A DNA stretch of 64,000 nt from Viola odorata (Eukaryota > Streptophyta > Magnoliopsida > Malpighiales > Violaceae): positions 72,747,352-72,811,351 of the forward strand of contig OY829537.1 in assembly GCA_963691705.1 (NCBI GenBank), in the 5' to 3' direction. The notes under the pieces are model-generated. The model had not been told where the DNA came from and made no database searches. It was given only the letters and a program-made list of their open reading frames with translations. Within the stretch, counting starts at the first letter, position 1. The number at the start of each line of letters is the position of its first letter. Of the stretch, positions 42,700 to 53,879 are shown piece by piece. Position numbers and translations under genes: made by a program.

Positions 42700-43940
42700 G
42701 ATTAATTTATTGAGTTAGAAATAATTTTAATGCATTAGTAGTAGTATTATTATATTAAAAAAAATGTTGCAGTCGATTGATTGATAGCATAAAGTATTTT
42801 CAGAAAGAAATTTTTTCTTCTTTTTTTTCCTTTTTTTAAAGTTGAGAATTAAATAAAAAGACACATAGGAGGTTTGAAAAAGAATATACAGTCGACATTT
42901 AAAGATAAATTTTAGAAGATCACAAATTGACCTCAAATTGTTAAAAGTCGTCTCTACCAATAAAAAATTAGTAAATAGATCACAAATTGACCTTAAACTG
43001 TTAAAAATCGTCTTTATGAATAAAAATTTAGTAAATTATGACGCCACTTCAAGAGAGGACAATATCACTCTTCTTTAAATAAACTGACCCACGAACTATC
43101 TCTAATAGAAATAGAAAAAGGACTGGCCTACGTTAGATGACTGTGCTTGGGCATTACAATGTCTAACCACTGGTCACGCCCGGGTTCAAGGCTGGTAACA
43201 CACACACCACAACATGATGCAACAACGACAAAAAATAAAATTAGAAAATGGGTATGAGAAGCCCCGTTTCTCAACTTCAACCTAATTAAACTACAACACG
43301 AATAAGTGATGATTAAACTCTAAACTAAATCTCTTTCAAAAGTCGATTAATGATATTTTTATTTAAAGGATGATGGTGTTGAATCACTAAAAATTTATGA
43401 TAGGTGAGTTTAATACACGTAATACTATTTTTTTTGTTGAGAAAATGTAATACTATTATTATATGGATAAGAATAGGGAGAAGATATTATAGAGCAATTA
43501 CATTGTAGCATCAAGCTACGGACCCAATCACATGGAAGTTATTACACATGGGACCGGCATTTTTGCTTTAACCAATTAACGTCTCTCTATGTTAATTAAT
43601 TAATTTTATTTTTATTTTTATTTTCGTTGGAATTAATTATTAAACCCATTTATTAATTTCTTTGAACTGCCAGTGCACCACAGGAAAAGGCAAAAGAAAG
43701 AGTATGGGATTTAAATTTCATCTCATCATCATTCTATAAGAGACTGTTTGATATCAAAATTTGGTTGAACTTTTCCCAAATTCAATGTTTGTTATACTTT
43801 TTTTTTAAACGAATTCAATTCTGTAAGAATTGAACTATCAAAATTAATATAAAATAAAATTTATGCTAAAATAGGTGTGATTGTTGAAGAATTTATTTAG
43901 TTTTTTAGTAATTAATTAGTTAATAACTTAAAAGCCCCAA
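42700..43940. other. AT-rich intergenic stretch
   Basis: No gene supportable. A direct repeat of about 45 bp containing GATCACAAATTGACC lies at 42918 and 42980. A segment near 43110-43195 has a tRNA-like GGGTTCAAGGC box, too weak to call a SINE. Confidence 0.4.
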
Positions 43941-43954
43941 ACCTGAAACACAAG

Positions 43955-44140
43955 AGAGAAGAGCAGCGGCGAGAGAAGAGAAGAGAACACAGCGGCGAGA
44001 GAGAACGGAACGTCGTAGCGGCGACGAGAGAGACACGAGAGAGAAGAGATCGCGCGAGAGAGACACGAGAGAGAAGAGATCGCGCAAGAGAGAGCTTGCT
44101 TCTAATCTCTCAACTTACAGAGAACAGCTTCAACAGGTTC
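43955..44140 (+). promoter_or_regulatory. GA-rich leader-like segment with 30-bp repeat
   Basis: Purine-rich GAGAGAAGAG text with scattered CGGCG, including a perfect 30-bp tandem duplication (CGAGAGAGACACGAGAGAG and 11 more bases at 44025 and 44055). After AACAGCTTCAACAG comes a good donor (GTTCCTCC context) and a pyrimidine-rich start of what looks like an intron. This looks like the 5' leader of a plant gene whose coding part is lost or lies across the LARD; the decayed exon at 50969 is the only candidate. Confidence 0.4.
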
Positions 44141-45038
44141 CTCCCTTTCCCTCTCCTCTTCCATTTCGGATCTGCTCCTTCTTCGTTTGTTTTCATTTCC
44201 ATGGCCTGTCTTGTCATGCTCTGTTTCATTCTCCCTTCGTTTGCTCTTGATGTGCTCGCTGTTTTGTTTCAGCAGATTTGAATTTTGTGTTTCTAGTTTG
44301 TACGCCACGAACGAGGAAATGATGATCGAATGCCATGTTAAAAATGATCTTTTATTGCTTTGAAATTCAAATTGAATAACCCTGTATTGGGATTAGTGAA
44401 ACCCAACTCTTCTGTTCATCTAATAGTTTCACTTTGCATCAATGTACCCTCTTAAGCTCGGTTGGGACAATTTTCTACCCTTTGGATTATGCATTGATCA
44501 TTGTTTTATCCAGGAATTGTTGTGTGCTATGTGAAATAAATGAGACATGTAGAGGGTATTCAAATTTTACTCCGTTCTCCAAAATCCCGGGTTATCCTTC
44601 TGCATTTTGATTTGATGTCTATTAAAAGAGAAATGTGTGTGTTCATGTTACTCCATTATTCTTCTACCTTATTGTTTGGTCTCTGATGTTATGTTACTGA
44701 TCTAGCTTATGAATTTGATGTGTTTTGGATCATGAGAATTATTAAGTGGACATTTATTTTGTTCTAGATTTGTTGTCTTATTTGAAGATAAATTTGATGT
44801 TTTACTGGTGTAATCTATTGGGTGGTGGAAAATGAGTTAGTGGTGTTTCATTAATGAAAGACTTCGTATTCCTAATTGATTATAGTTTGGAATAGCAGGC
44901 AGTAGAAGATGGCTTCAATTCTATGGTCCTATAGAAATTCCTACTTAGTTGGTCCAACTAGCTTAGTCACTCCTCTTCTCCCATTTAAAAATGAAAACCT
45001 TTGTATCTTAATTTACTTGTTATGGTAACTAGGAATAA
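44141..45038 (+). other. Intron-like AT-rich stretch before the LARD
   Basis: No ORF with support. Composition (T-rich, many TTG/ATT) resembles a plant intron. Confidence 0.35.
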
Positions 45039-45057
45039 CCTGGGCTAAAACTAGTGT

Positions 45058-46040
45058 TGATGTCTATAAATATCTAGAGGGGCATTTTAGTATTTAACCA
45101 CCATCACCGCCTCAGCACTATTATAAAAGAGAAAGGACATGTTGTCTCGAGAGGGAGGGGGATCGCCATCACGGCTACACGATAATCATCCTCATCAATT
45201 ATATATTATCATCACCACTACTGTAAACAATAAAAGAAAGAAAGATTGAGAAAGGAGAAGGAGCCTTTTGGGCAGCTGGGCTTCTTGTATCAAGGCCCAT
45301 TCTCCCAATCCTTAGTCATCGCCATCACCACTCCACATCACAAAGAGCAGCACCATCTCGCATGGATCATCATCATGATCATCACCATCAATGTCACCTT
45401 CACCTCGCTGCCACCATCTTAACTATCAAAGCCATGATCATCATCTCTAGGCACCCAAGCTGACACACGGCTAACATGTTGTCGACCTCCATCAAACGGA
45501 CAACATGTTATCGGCAAGCTAACGGGCTATAGAAAGTCCGGTAGATAAGCTATCGGTTATAGACCACCTACCGAATGCCACCTATCGGCACCAACAGGCT
45601 GTCGGCACATCCACCTACCGGGAGCAGACAGATGAAACCAAACGGCTTCATCATCTTCTATCGGAATCATCACCACCCTCCCTCAAGCAGAAGTCATGGC
45701 CTCTGCCACAAAAGGGAAACAGCACCCATGGTGCAGGGAAAGAGATGAGTGAGTAGTAACATGTACCAAACTAAATAATAATGGCATAACGGTATATACC
45801 GCAAGGTAAGCTTAAATACAAGCTCGTTCCATACCTATAGTATATAATACTATATATTCGTAATGACTCCTGACTGACAAGATCGTCGGAGTGTATATGC
45901 CGGGGGATCCCCCTGGCATCCTTTTCAGGTACCTACAGAACGAACGAGAAAGACCCACAGCTCGATCATACTTGGAGGAATCCATCTCGGTCCAGGTATC
46001 ATAAGACATAATTACCCCTACCCGGTTCACAAAATTATCA
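45058..46040 (+). mobile_element. 5' LTR of the LARD
   Basis: 983 bp. TATAAAAG at about 45123-45130 follows CTCAGCAC. The first bases (TGATGTCTATAAATATC) differ from the 3' LTR (TGATAATACTATAAATATC); the rest is highly similar. CAT/GAT-rich text gives His-rich reading frames that are not credible genes. Confidence 0.85.
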
Positions 46041-46043
46041 TTT

Positions 46044-46060
46044 TGGTGCTCTCGTTGAGA
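46044..46060 (+). promoter_or_regulatory. Primer-binding site of the LARD
   Basis: TGGTGCTCTCGTTGAGA starts 3 nt after the LTR. Two differences from the Tat site at 9254-9272. Confidence 0.65.
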
Positions 46061-46845
46061 GTATTTAGATCATCAAGTGAGTCTACCTTGAGATCTAAAG
46101 GCTCCTCATATATTTATTAATCAGTAGGGGCAATACATATAAGTTTATACTTAAAGCGTGCCTTGTCGGCATTAATACTCGGAATATTAATTCATTGCAA
46201 TTTCACGTTGCCAACATTAATTTATTACAATTCCACATTGCCTCATTATAAACTAATGCAGGATTAATTCATACAACAGAGTGATTGATAATCACTTTAT
46301 TTAATATCTAATTAATTAAAAAATATTCGAGCCTGCTTTCCAATTCAGGTACAAGGTCAGGGTGGAATAAGGTGAAATAATATTGAAAGAATTACAATAA
46401 TGCAGAAACCAACTATATGGTTATCCCACTCTCTGTACTATGATTCTTCAACTACTGTATAGTTACAGTATGATTCTTCAACTACTATCTGAGAGTTGTT
46501 GTTGATTGTCTGAAAATTATCATCTGGTGACAGTCTGATTCTCTTACTCTGTAGTTACAGAGTTCTGTCTCTTCGATCCCCTCCGTATATTTGCTTATTG
46601 CTACTCCTTATCTTGGTTGGTCTTCTTATCCTACTTATGATTCTTATCGCACGATTCAGTTTCCTGCTCTTATTCAATGATCTTCATTTATTATTATATA
46701 TCTAGACGAAAGTTATTGATATCCGGATGAATTCTATTGGAAGTATGATATTTTGTGAACAGTCTGCGGATGAATCTTATCTGAATTATGGTATTCTATG
46801 AGCAGTCACTGCACAAAATCTATCCAAAAAATATTATCCCCCTAG

Positions 46846-47680
46846 GATCCATCTCCGTGTTGCTTCAAACTGATGCATGACAGCGGATGGGGTATCCTCG
46901 ACCCATCTCTGGTTCCTTCATACGGAGGCATGGTAGTGGATGCCACCGGGCTACCCAAACACAACTTGGGGACGTTAACGATCGCATGGTCAGTGGAAGA
47001 AAAATACAGAGCTACTCGTGACAGCTAACATACCCGCAAGGACCCATCTCCGTGTTCCTTCAAACGGATGCATGGCAGCGGATGGGGTATCTGCGACCCA
47101 TCTCCGGTTCCCTCATACGGATGCATAGTAGTGGATGCCACCGGGCTACCGAAACACAACTTGGGGACGCTAACGACCGCATGGTCAACGAAAGAAAAAT
47201 ACAGAGCTACTAGTGACAGCTAACATACCCACAAGGACCCATCTCCGTGTTCCTTCAAATGGATGCATGGCAGCGGATGGGGTATCCGCGACCCATCTCC
47301 GGTTCCCTCATATGGATGCATGGTAGTGGATGCCACCGGGCTACCCAAACACAACTTGGGGATGCTAACGATCGCATGGTCAACGAAAGAAAAATATAGA
47401 GCTACTCGTGACAGCTAACATACCCGCAAGGACCCATCTCCGTGTTCTTCAAACGGATGCATGACAATGGATGGGGTATCCGCGATCCATCTCTGGTTCC
47501 TTCATACGGATGCATGGTAGTGGATGCCACCGAGCTACCCAAACACAACTTGGGGACGCTAACGACCGCATGGTCAGTGGAAGAAAAATACAGAGCTGCT
47601 CGTGACAGCTAACATACCCGCCAGAACCCATCTCCAGTTCCTTCAAACGGATGCATGGCAGCGAATGGGGGTCTACCGAT
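46846..47680 (+). repeat. 195-bp tandem array inside the LARD
   Basis: Units begin at 46846, 47041, 47236, 47431 and 47624 (periods 195, 195, 195, 193; last unit partial). Each starts near GACCCATCTCCGTGTTCCTT. Within each unit a half repeat recurs: CCCATCTCCG, then CGGATGCATGG and GTGGATG. All copies keep the order ending GACAGCTAACATACC. No long ORF runs through. Confidence 0.9.
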
Positions 47681-49821
47681 TGTACGGTGAAATCAGATGG
47701 TAATGTCGTTACAATTCAAAATAAGAACCCAGTCTCCTTTATTACTTGAGTGATAACCTTCCGTAAACCGGAAGGAAGACATGGTTTGTCATTTTGTAGG
47801 CTATGAATAACCCAAAAATAAGAGATCTATTTCCCTTAGGTGCTTTATGCGAGAACATACAATAGTCATCTGATAGCGATGCAAGAAACAGTAACATGCT
47901 TGGGACATGTTCCCTTCTTCATTTTTTTTGTTGGAATATTGTCATACTTGTTGAAATATTTTCCCAAGTTATTAAGGCATCTAAAGATAACCGTGAGTTA
48001 TTCTGTTAGCATGCCTATTATCTAACGGAGTGAAAGACGTGGATCTTTTCTCATTATTATTACACTATCATTCCTAAAACTTTCAGGAAATCAAACGGCA
48101 TGGACTAAGTCTCCTTCATTCTTTGAGCTATTACCCTTCCGTTAACAGGAAGGAAGATACTCGCTCTATATTGCATTTTGCAGGTTACACAAAAAATACT
48201 CGGAGATCAACCCAAAAATAATAAGAAAAGAAATCTATTCTCTTCGGATGTATTAGGCGAAGTCATACGAAAGTCATCCAGTAACAATGCAAGATTAAAC
48301 AAAAAACGTGGTTGGAAATTTAGAAACAGATTCATCTAGGCCTATTCAGTACAGGCTAGAAGAAGGAGGTTTATTCTTGAGTTTTAACCGTGCAAGTATG
48401 CAGTGTGATATACCAAAATAAATATATGGATGTTAGCAACAAGTCTTGTGAAGGATGGTTTGGCTGTAAGTTAGTGGTTTCGAAGTTATAGGCTGAGGAA
48501 GAGTGCACCGCTGGGCAGTTATATTAAGTTTTGGGAAAAAATCATATCTTTTTCATATGCGCCGAGAATTTTCTTTATGAGAGCTCGATTTGAAGAAAAT
48601 TGAAAGGGCTACAATTCTTATGCAGAAATCTAAGTGAGATATTTGAGTTTTCTAGGCGTTTTTGAGCCTCAAAGAGACACCACAGGTTTGGGCAGATTGT
48701 GCAAAGGTCAAGGCTACAAGCCCGCAGAACTCCCTCTAAAGGAAAGATAACGGGAAAGGAAAGATTACGGAAAAGGAAAACAAACGGGAAAGGAGAGCAA
48801 ATGGAACATGAAAGCCAACGGGAAAGGAAGCTAATGGAACATGAAAGCAAACGGGAAAGGAACCTAACGGAACATCATGATCATCATCATCTCTACTCTC
48901 CATATCAGAATCATCTTCATTATCATGGACATAATCCATAAAGGGAGGCAAACGGGTGGAACCAACAGTTACCATCTAATGGATGGAACCTATCGGGATG
49001 GGCTCGGTATCTAATGGGAATTCAAACGGAGATAAGTCCAACAAAGCTTCCTAAGCCCATTCCGGTGGTAATCAAACGATGACATGGTTTAGGAACGCTA
49101 ACAGAGCCAAAGAGGCCTTCAAAGAAATAAAAAGGTTGTACCATTACAGGTAATCAAACGGAATGCAAAATATTCTCCCCTTGATAATATTCCTAACATC
49201 TTCAGGAAATCAACCGGGAAGCAAAAAGCAAGGACTTCAGTCATGGAAGTTTTACAAAAAAAGGCTACACACTATCCTAACAGAGTGAAATACTTGATCT
49301 TTCCTCATTATTTTTACACTGTTATCATTCCTAACATCTTCAGGAAACTAAACGAAAAGAAATCCGGTAACCATGTGAAAAGAAACCCGGAAGCAATCCG
49401 GTAGCCATCCGGAAGCCGTGAAAAAGCTTACCCAAAAATCATCCGGAAGCAATACAAAATCATCCGATAAATTTGAGCAAGTAAAGCTTCGAGGTATAAT
49501 TACATTCTCTTAAGGCTTTTAATTCTTATAGTGTTTGTAGTAACAAACAAGTAATGCTTGAAGAAAAATGTGCCATCTATTCAAATTAGTTATTACTATC
49601 GGCACATATATGTAATTGCTATACCATCCAGTAAGGCTAACGGATTGTATGCACAGTAGCATGCATATTATGGAAAATATGTGTGATAGCAAACACAGGT
49701 GATTGGATCAAGCAAGCGGGTGTCACTCATCATTAGCACCAAACGGGTAACATGTTATCGGCCCCATACACTGGGAATGGAGCCCTTGGTAAAGGCTCGG
49801 GCTGGATTTTTGTTGGGCATC
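47681..49821 (+). other. Rest of the LARD internal region
   Basis: Non-coding. Contains diverged repeats: CTTCCGTAAACCGGAAGGAAG (near 47759) against CTTCCGTTAACAGGAAGGAAG (near 48128), and ATCATTCCTAA...TTTCAGGAAAT segments near 48068, 49185 and 49325. A short AACGGGAAAGGAA-type repeat lies at 48745-48870. No clear polypurine tract was found before 49822. Confidence 0.5.
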
Positions 49822-50816
49822 TGATAATACTATAAATATCTAGAGGGGTATTTTAGTATTTACCCACCATCACCGCCTCAGCACCATTATAAAAGGGAAA
49901 GGACATGCTGTCTCGAGAGGGAGGGGGATCACCATCACGGCTACATGATAATCATCCTCATCAATTATATATTATCATCACCACTACTGCAAACAATAAA
50001 AGAAAGAAAGATTGAGAAAGGAGAAGGAGCCTTTTGGGCAGCTGGGCTTCTTGGATCAAGGCTCATTCTCCCAGTCCTTAGTCATCTCCATCACCATTCC
50101 ACATCATAAGGAGCAGCACCATCTCGCATGGATCATCATCATGATCATCACCATCAACGTCACCTTCACCTCACTGCCACCATCTTAACTATCAAAGCCA
50201 TGATCATCATCTCTAGGCACCCAAGCCGACACACGACCAACATGTTGTCGACCTCCATCAAATGGCCCCGTGCTACCGGCCTCCATCAAACGGCCAACAT
50301 GTTATCGATAAGCTAACGGGCTATAAAAAGTCCGGTAGACAAGCTATCGGTCATAGACCACCTACCGAATGCCACCTATCGGCACCAACAGGTTGTCGGC
50401 ACAGCCACCTACCTGGAGCAGACGGATGAAAGCAAACGGCTTCATCATCATCTATCAGAATCATCACCACCCTCCCTCAGGCAAAAGTCATGGCCTCTGC
50501 CACAAACGGGAAACAACACCCATGGTGTAAGGAAAGAGATAAGTGAATAGAAATATGTACCAAACTAAATAATAATGGCATAACGGTAAATACCGCAAGG
50601 TATTCTTAAATACAAGCTCGTTCCATACCTACAGTATATAATACTATATATTCGTAATGACTCGAGACTAACATGATCTTCTGAGTGTATACGTCGGGGG
50701 GTCCCCCTGGCATCCACAAGCGAGAAAGACCCACAACTCGATCATACTTGGAGGAATCCATCTCGGTCTAGGTATCATAAGACATAGTTGCCCTTACCCA
50801 ATTCACAAAATTATCA
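49822..50816 (+). mobile_element. 3' LTR of the LARD
   Basis: 995 bp from TGATAATACT to TTATCA, highly similar to the 5' LTR. TATAAAAG near 49887. Confidence 0.85.
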
Positions 50817-50968
50817 CCTGGGCTAAAACTAGTGCTGATATCTGTTCTTGTCAAGTTTTTCTTTCTTTTTTTCTACTTTCGTTTTGTTGTTGTGTTGTAT
50901 TTTCTTTTTGTAATTTGCTGCTGCTAACTTATTGAAGAAAAAAAAGCTATTGTTGTTGAATTATATAG

Positions 50969-51156
50969 GCTAGAGAAGGAGTAAACATTGAGCATCAGAA
51001 GAAACTGTCAACCCTATAAAGCTAGAAGTATAAGGGGGAGGATGAAGCAAAACTGGATAAGACTAAGGCTTCGCAAGCGATTTCAACCACCTCAAATGCC
51101 ATCATCTATCTTAGAGACAATGATCTTATTCCTCAGTTAATTGAACTTTGTCATGG
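50969..51156 (+). pseudogene. Decayed exon of a DUF632 (NRG2-like) gene
   Basis: After an acceptor (TTATATAG) the plus strand reads AREGVNIEHQKKLSTL, TAA, Ser, TAG, then [33 protein letters not shown] and [12 protein letters not shown], with a donor after CATGG (GTATTC). This is the start of the DUF632 domain of plant DUF630/DUF632 proteins (such as NITRATE REGULATORY GENE 2). Two stop codons sit where Gln codons are expected, and about ten residues between KAS and SQAIS seem missing. No other exon of the gene is found, so it is a relic. Confidence 0.65.
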
Positions 51157-52700
51157 GTATTCAATTCATCTCCTATTGTTATTATGTGAATACTGTTGAA
51201 ATATTTTTCATTCAAGACTTTCAGCTCATTTTTTATTACATTCTTACGGCTACGAAATGGTAGAATTTTGCATTTTTTAGATATTGATTTTTCATCTTAT
51301 TTTGCCTCATTGCAACCCAGAAGTCCAAATACATTGTCTACTTTCTAGTATCTAGTGAAATAAACAACTTATTTCAAGTAACGTATTATATAATAATAGA
51401 GGAATTATTAAAATTTTAGAACGATAAAGAATTAAAATAGTTTTTCATATTTTATAAAAAAAAATCTTTTATTTTATATGTAAATTTTAATTTAAGGGTA
51501 TAATGGTCAAATAAGTAAAATTAAGTCATTTATTAGCCATACCAAACAATGTGTTCATTTCAATTCAATTAAACTTTCAATTTTATATAGTTATACCAAT
51601 CACTAGAATTCATTCATTAATTCAATTCTAAATGAACTCTATTAATGAAATGAATTGAACTCCTATATGATTTGATACCAAACACTCCTTAAAAAAATTC
51701 ATTCATGGGATGATATGAATCCCATCAAGAATGTAACCGTGCATTGGAATTCCGTTTCCAATTACGACTGCTGCTTCATACTAGTATTTTGTTTTTATTG
51801 TACACTATAGCCAAAAAAATCAATTGGTCGCACAAAATGAGCATGTAGTTGATTAAATTACTTGAGCTCGAATCTTACCTTTAACTACTATTTTTGAATT
51901 TTTATAATTGTCTATTTAATTATAATCACACGTATCAAGATAATTATTGATTTCGGTTATAAATATATTTTAATAATTATTCCATTTTAAATTGACCGAT
52001 CTAAAATTTACATGTTTTAAATTGATTAGGTTGAACTTTAAATTTATAGTAAAGATAAAAAAAAAATTAAAAAAATTAGTACTAACGGTATTTGAAATGA
52101 AAAATGGACAACTAAAAAGAAAAAAGTAAAATGACAAAACAGGACAGCTAAAAAAATTCGGAGTGAGTATTAAAAAAATACACAAAATATAATTTCTTTT
52201 GTTCTTTCAAGGATGGAGCACAAAATATATGAATATGTCCATCTCGTGTTAATTACTTGAAATTTGTTATATTAAAATACACAAAATATGATTTTCTTTT
52301 TATTTGAATCAAAATAAACAGTATCATATGAAATAGGAACTCAACCAATCATTAAATAAGTGAATGATACGTGATTAAATTAGTTGAATCATATACTCTC
52401 TCTTTTTTCATACATATATATAAGAATATAAATAAAAAATTTGAACTCGATGCACTCTCAAACATCATAGAAATTACCATTGACCCATCAACTTATTAGT
52501 AACTTACTTAGCATATGTTTAAAGTTTAACTAATGTATATATCCATTTAATTTTTTTTATAATCTCATTTGAACCTATAAACTATTAAAAGATCACATGA
52601 CAATCATGGTTGACCTAACTCGGTAAAAGTACTAAAAAAAAACTTTATAAATTTGCTTGTAATAATTTTAGCCGTTGAGATTAAATGAAGTATCAAAATA
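51157..52700. other. AT-rich intergenic stretch
   Basis: No gene or clear element recognised. The first part may be the intron following the decayed DUF632 exon. Confidence 0.4.
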
Positions 52701-52707
52701 AAATTTG

Positions 52708-52804
52708 TGCGCGTGCGCGTGTGTGTGTGCGTGCGTGTGTGCGTGCGTGTGTATGTGAGAGTGTGTGTGAGTGTGTGTGGGTGCGTGCGTGCGTGTGCCC
52801 GCGT

Positions 52805-52871
<67 letters not shown>
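52708..52871. repeat. (GT)n microsatellite
   Basis: About 110 bp of interrupted GTGC/GTGT followed by an uninterrupted GT run of more than 50 bp. Cys/Val- or His/Thr-rich frames over it are artefacts. Confidence 0.97.
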
Positions 52872-52872
<1 letters not shown>

Positions 52873-53870
52873 CTTCCCTGACACACCAATTCTATTGATA
52901 GCATGACGGCTCAACTCTTCCTCTTTCAATCTCAGTCTGTTCAACCGTGCAAGTTGCAGAGGTACATTTTTATTATTATTATTATTTACCACTTTTTATA
53001 GTCATTTATCAAAAGTCTTGATTTTTTAACAGGTGGACTGCGGCTGCTGTAGATCTGTCTTGATTTTTTAAGCAGGTTCGGGTTCTTCTGGACTGTTGCT
53101 GCTTTTTCGCCGGGTTTCGGAACTGGCGTTCACTGCTATCTCTGTTTGCCGCACCATCTAGTCTGATTTCAGGGGCAAAAATGGGAAATCACTTGGCGCC
53201 TCAGTATCTTCTAGCACTCCAGTTCTGGATTTGATTTAATTTAATTGATTTTGGATCTTTCTGATTTTTCTTAAATTAAAAAAGAGAAAGCGATGGAAGA
53301 AGAGAGGTTAATTTTTGGATCTTAAATCTGGATCTGGGAAAGATGACGATGAGGTCATGGTGGTTAGAGGACGAAGGAGATGAGATTGAAAGAGGTGGTG
53401 ATTTTCTAGGAAGTGGATAAAAAAATGGAAAAGAAAAAGAAAGAAAGAAAGAAAGAAATTAAGGAATAAGAAAATAAGAAATGAAAATGCTGGAAATGTT
53501 TTTTTAATTTTTACATTATTATTAAAGGAGATGATGCTGGAAAAGAAAAGAGGAAGATGAAGGATGTGGTTCTTTTCCTCTTTTTAATAGTAAAAAGATG
53601 AATTTAAAATGAAAAATATTGAATGATAAAAGATTGAATTATGGAATAGATATTACATAAATGATTTCCTTCTTTTATTAACAATTAAAAAAAAAATTCA
53701 TCCTAGTTGCCGGTTGCAAGCAACTAGCAATAGTCAGTCCAAACTAACAGAAAGTTAGTTTGATTGACGGCAGGGACCCTGATTTCGTTTACCTTTAGTT
53801 TAGGGACCTCAATTTGATTTTTTTTAGTACATGGGAGGTTTCTGTTTTTCGAGTATATTTTAGGGTTTTT
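52872..53870. other. Intergenic stretch
   Basis: No gene supportable. An AAGAAAGAAAG run is at about 53438-53460 and ATT repeats near 52972. Confidence 0.4.
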
Positions 53871-53879
53871 TATACTATT

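Larger units (their letters stand above)
45058..50816 (+). mobile_element. LARD-type non-autonomous LTR retrotransposon
   Basis: 5.76 kb: LTRs 45058-46040 and 49822-50816, PBS at 46044-46060, internal region of 3.8 kb without gag or pol. LTR ends (TGATAA ... TTATCA) and PBS (TGGTGCTCTCGTTGAGAG) closely match the Tat element at the left of the window (TGATAA/TTATCA, TGGTGCTTTCATTGAGAG). That suggests a Tat element supplies its proteins. It is flanked by an 18-bp exact direct repeat, CCTGGGCTAAAACTAGTG. Confidence 0.8.

Noticed and set aside
43110..43200. SINE or tRNA gene with GGGTTCAAGGC
   Set aside because: No acceptor stem, A box or tail that fits; not a folding tRNA by eye.
46846..47680. 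CRISPR-like array
   Set aside because: Units are 195 bp with no unique spacers, in a plant retroelement.
45360..50316. His-rich small ORFs in both LARD LTRs
   Set aside because: They come from CAT/GAT repeats, differ between the LTRs and have no homology.
52668..52992. Cys/Val- and His/Thr-rich reading frames on both strands
   Set aside because: They only translate the (GT)n tract; no coding signal.
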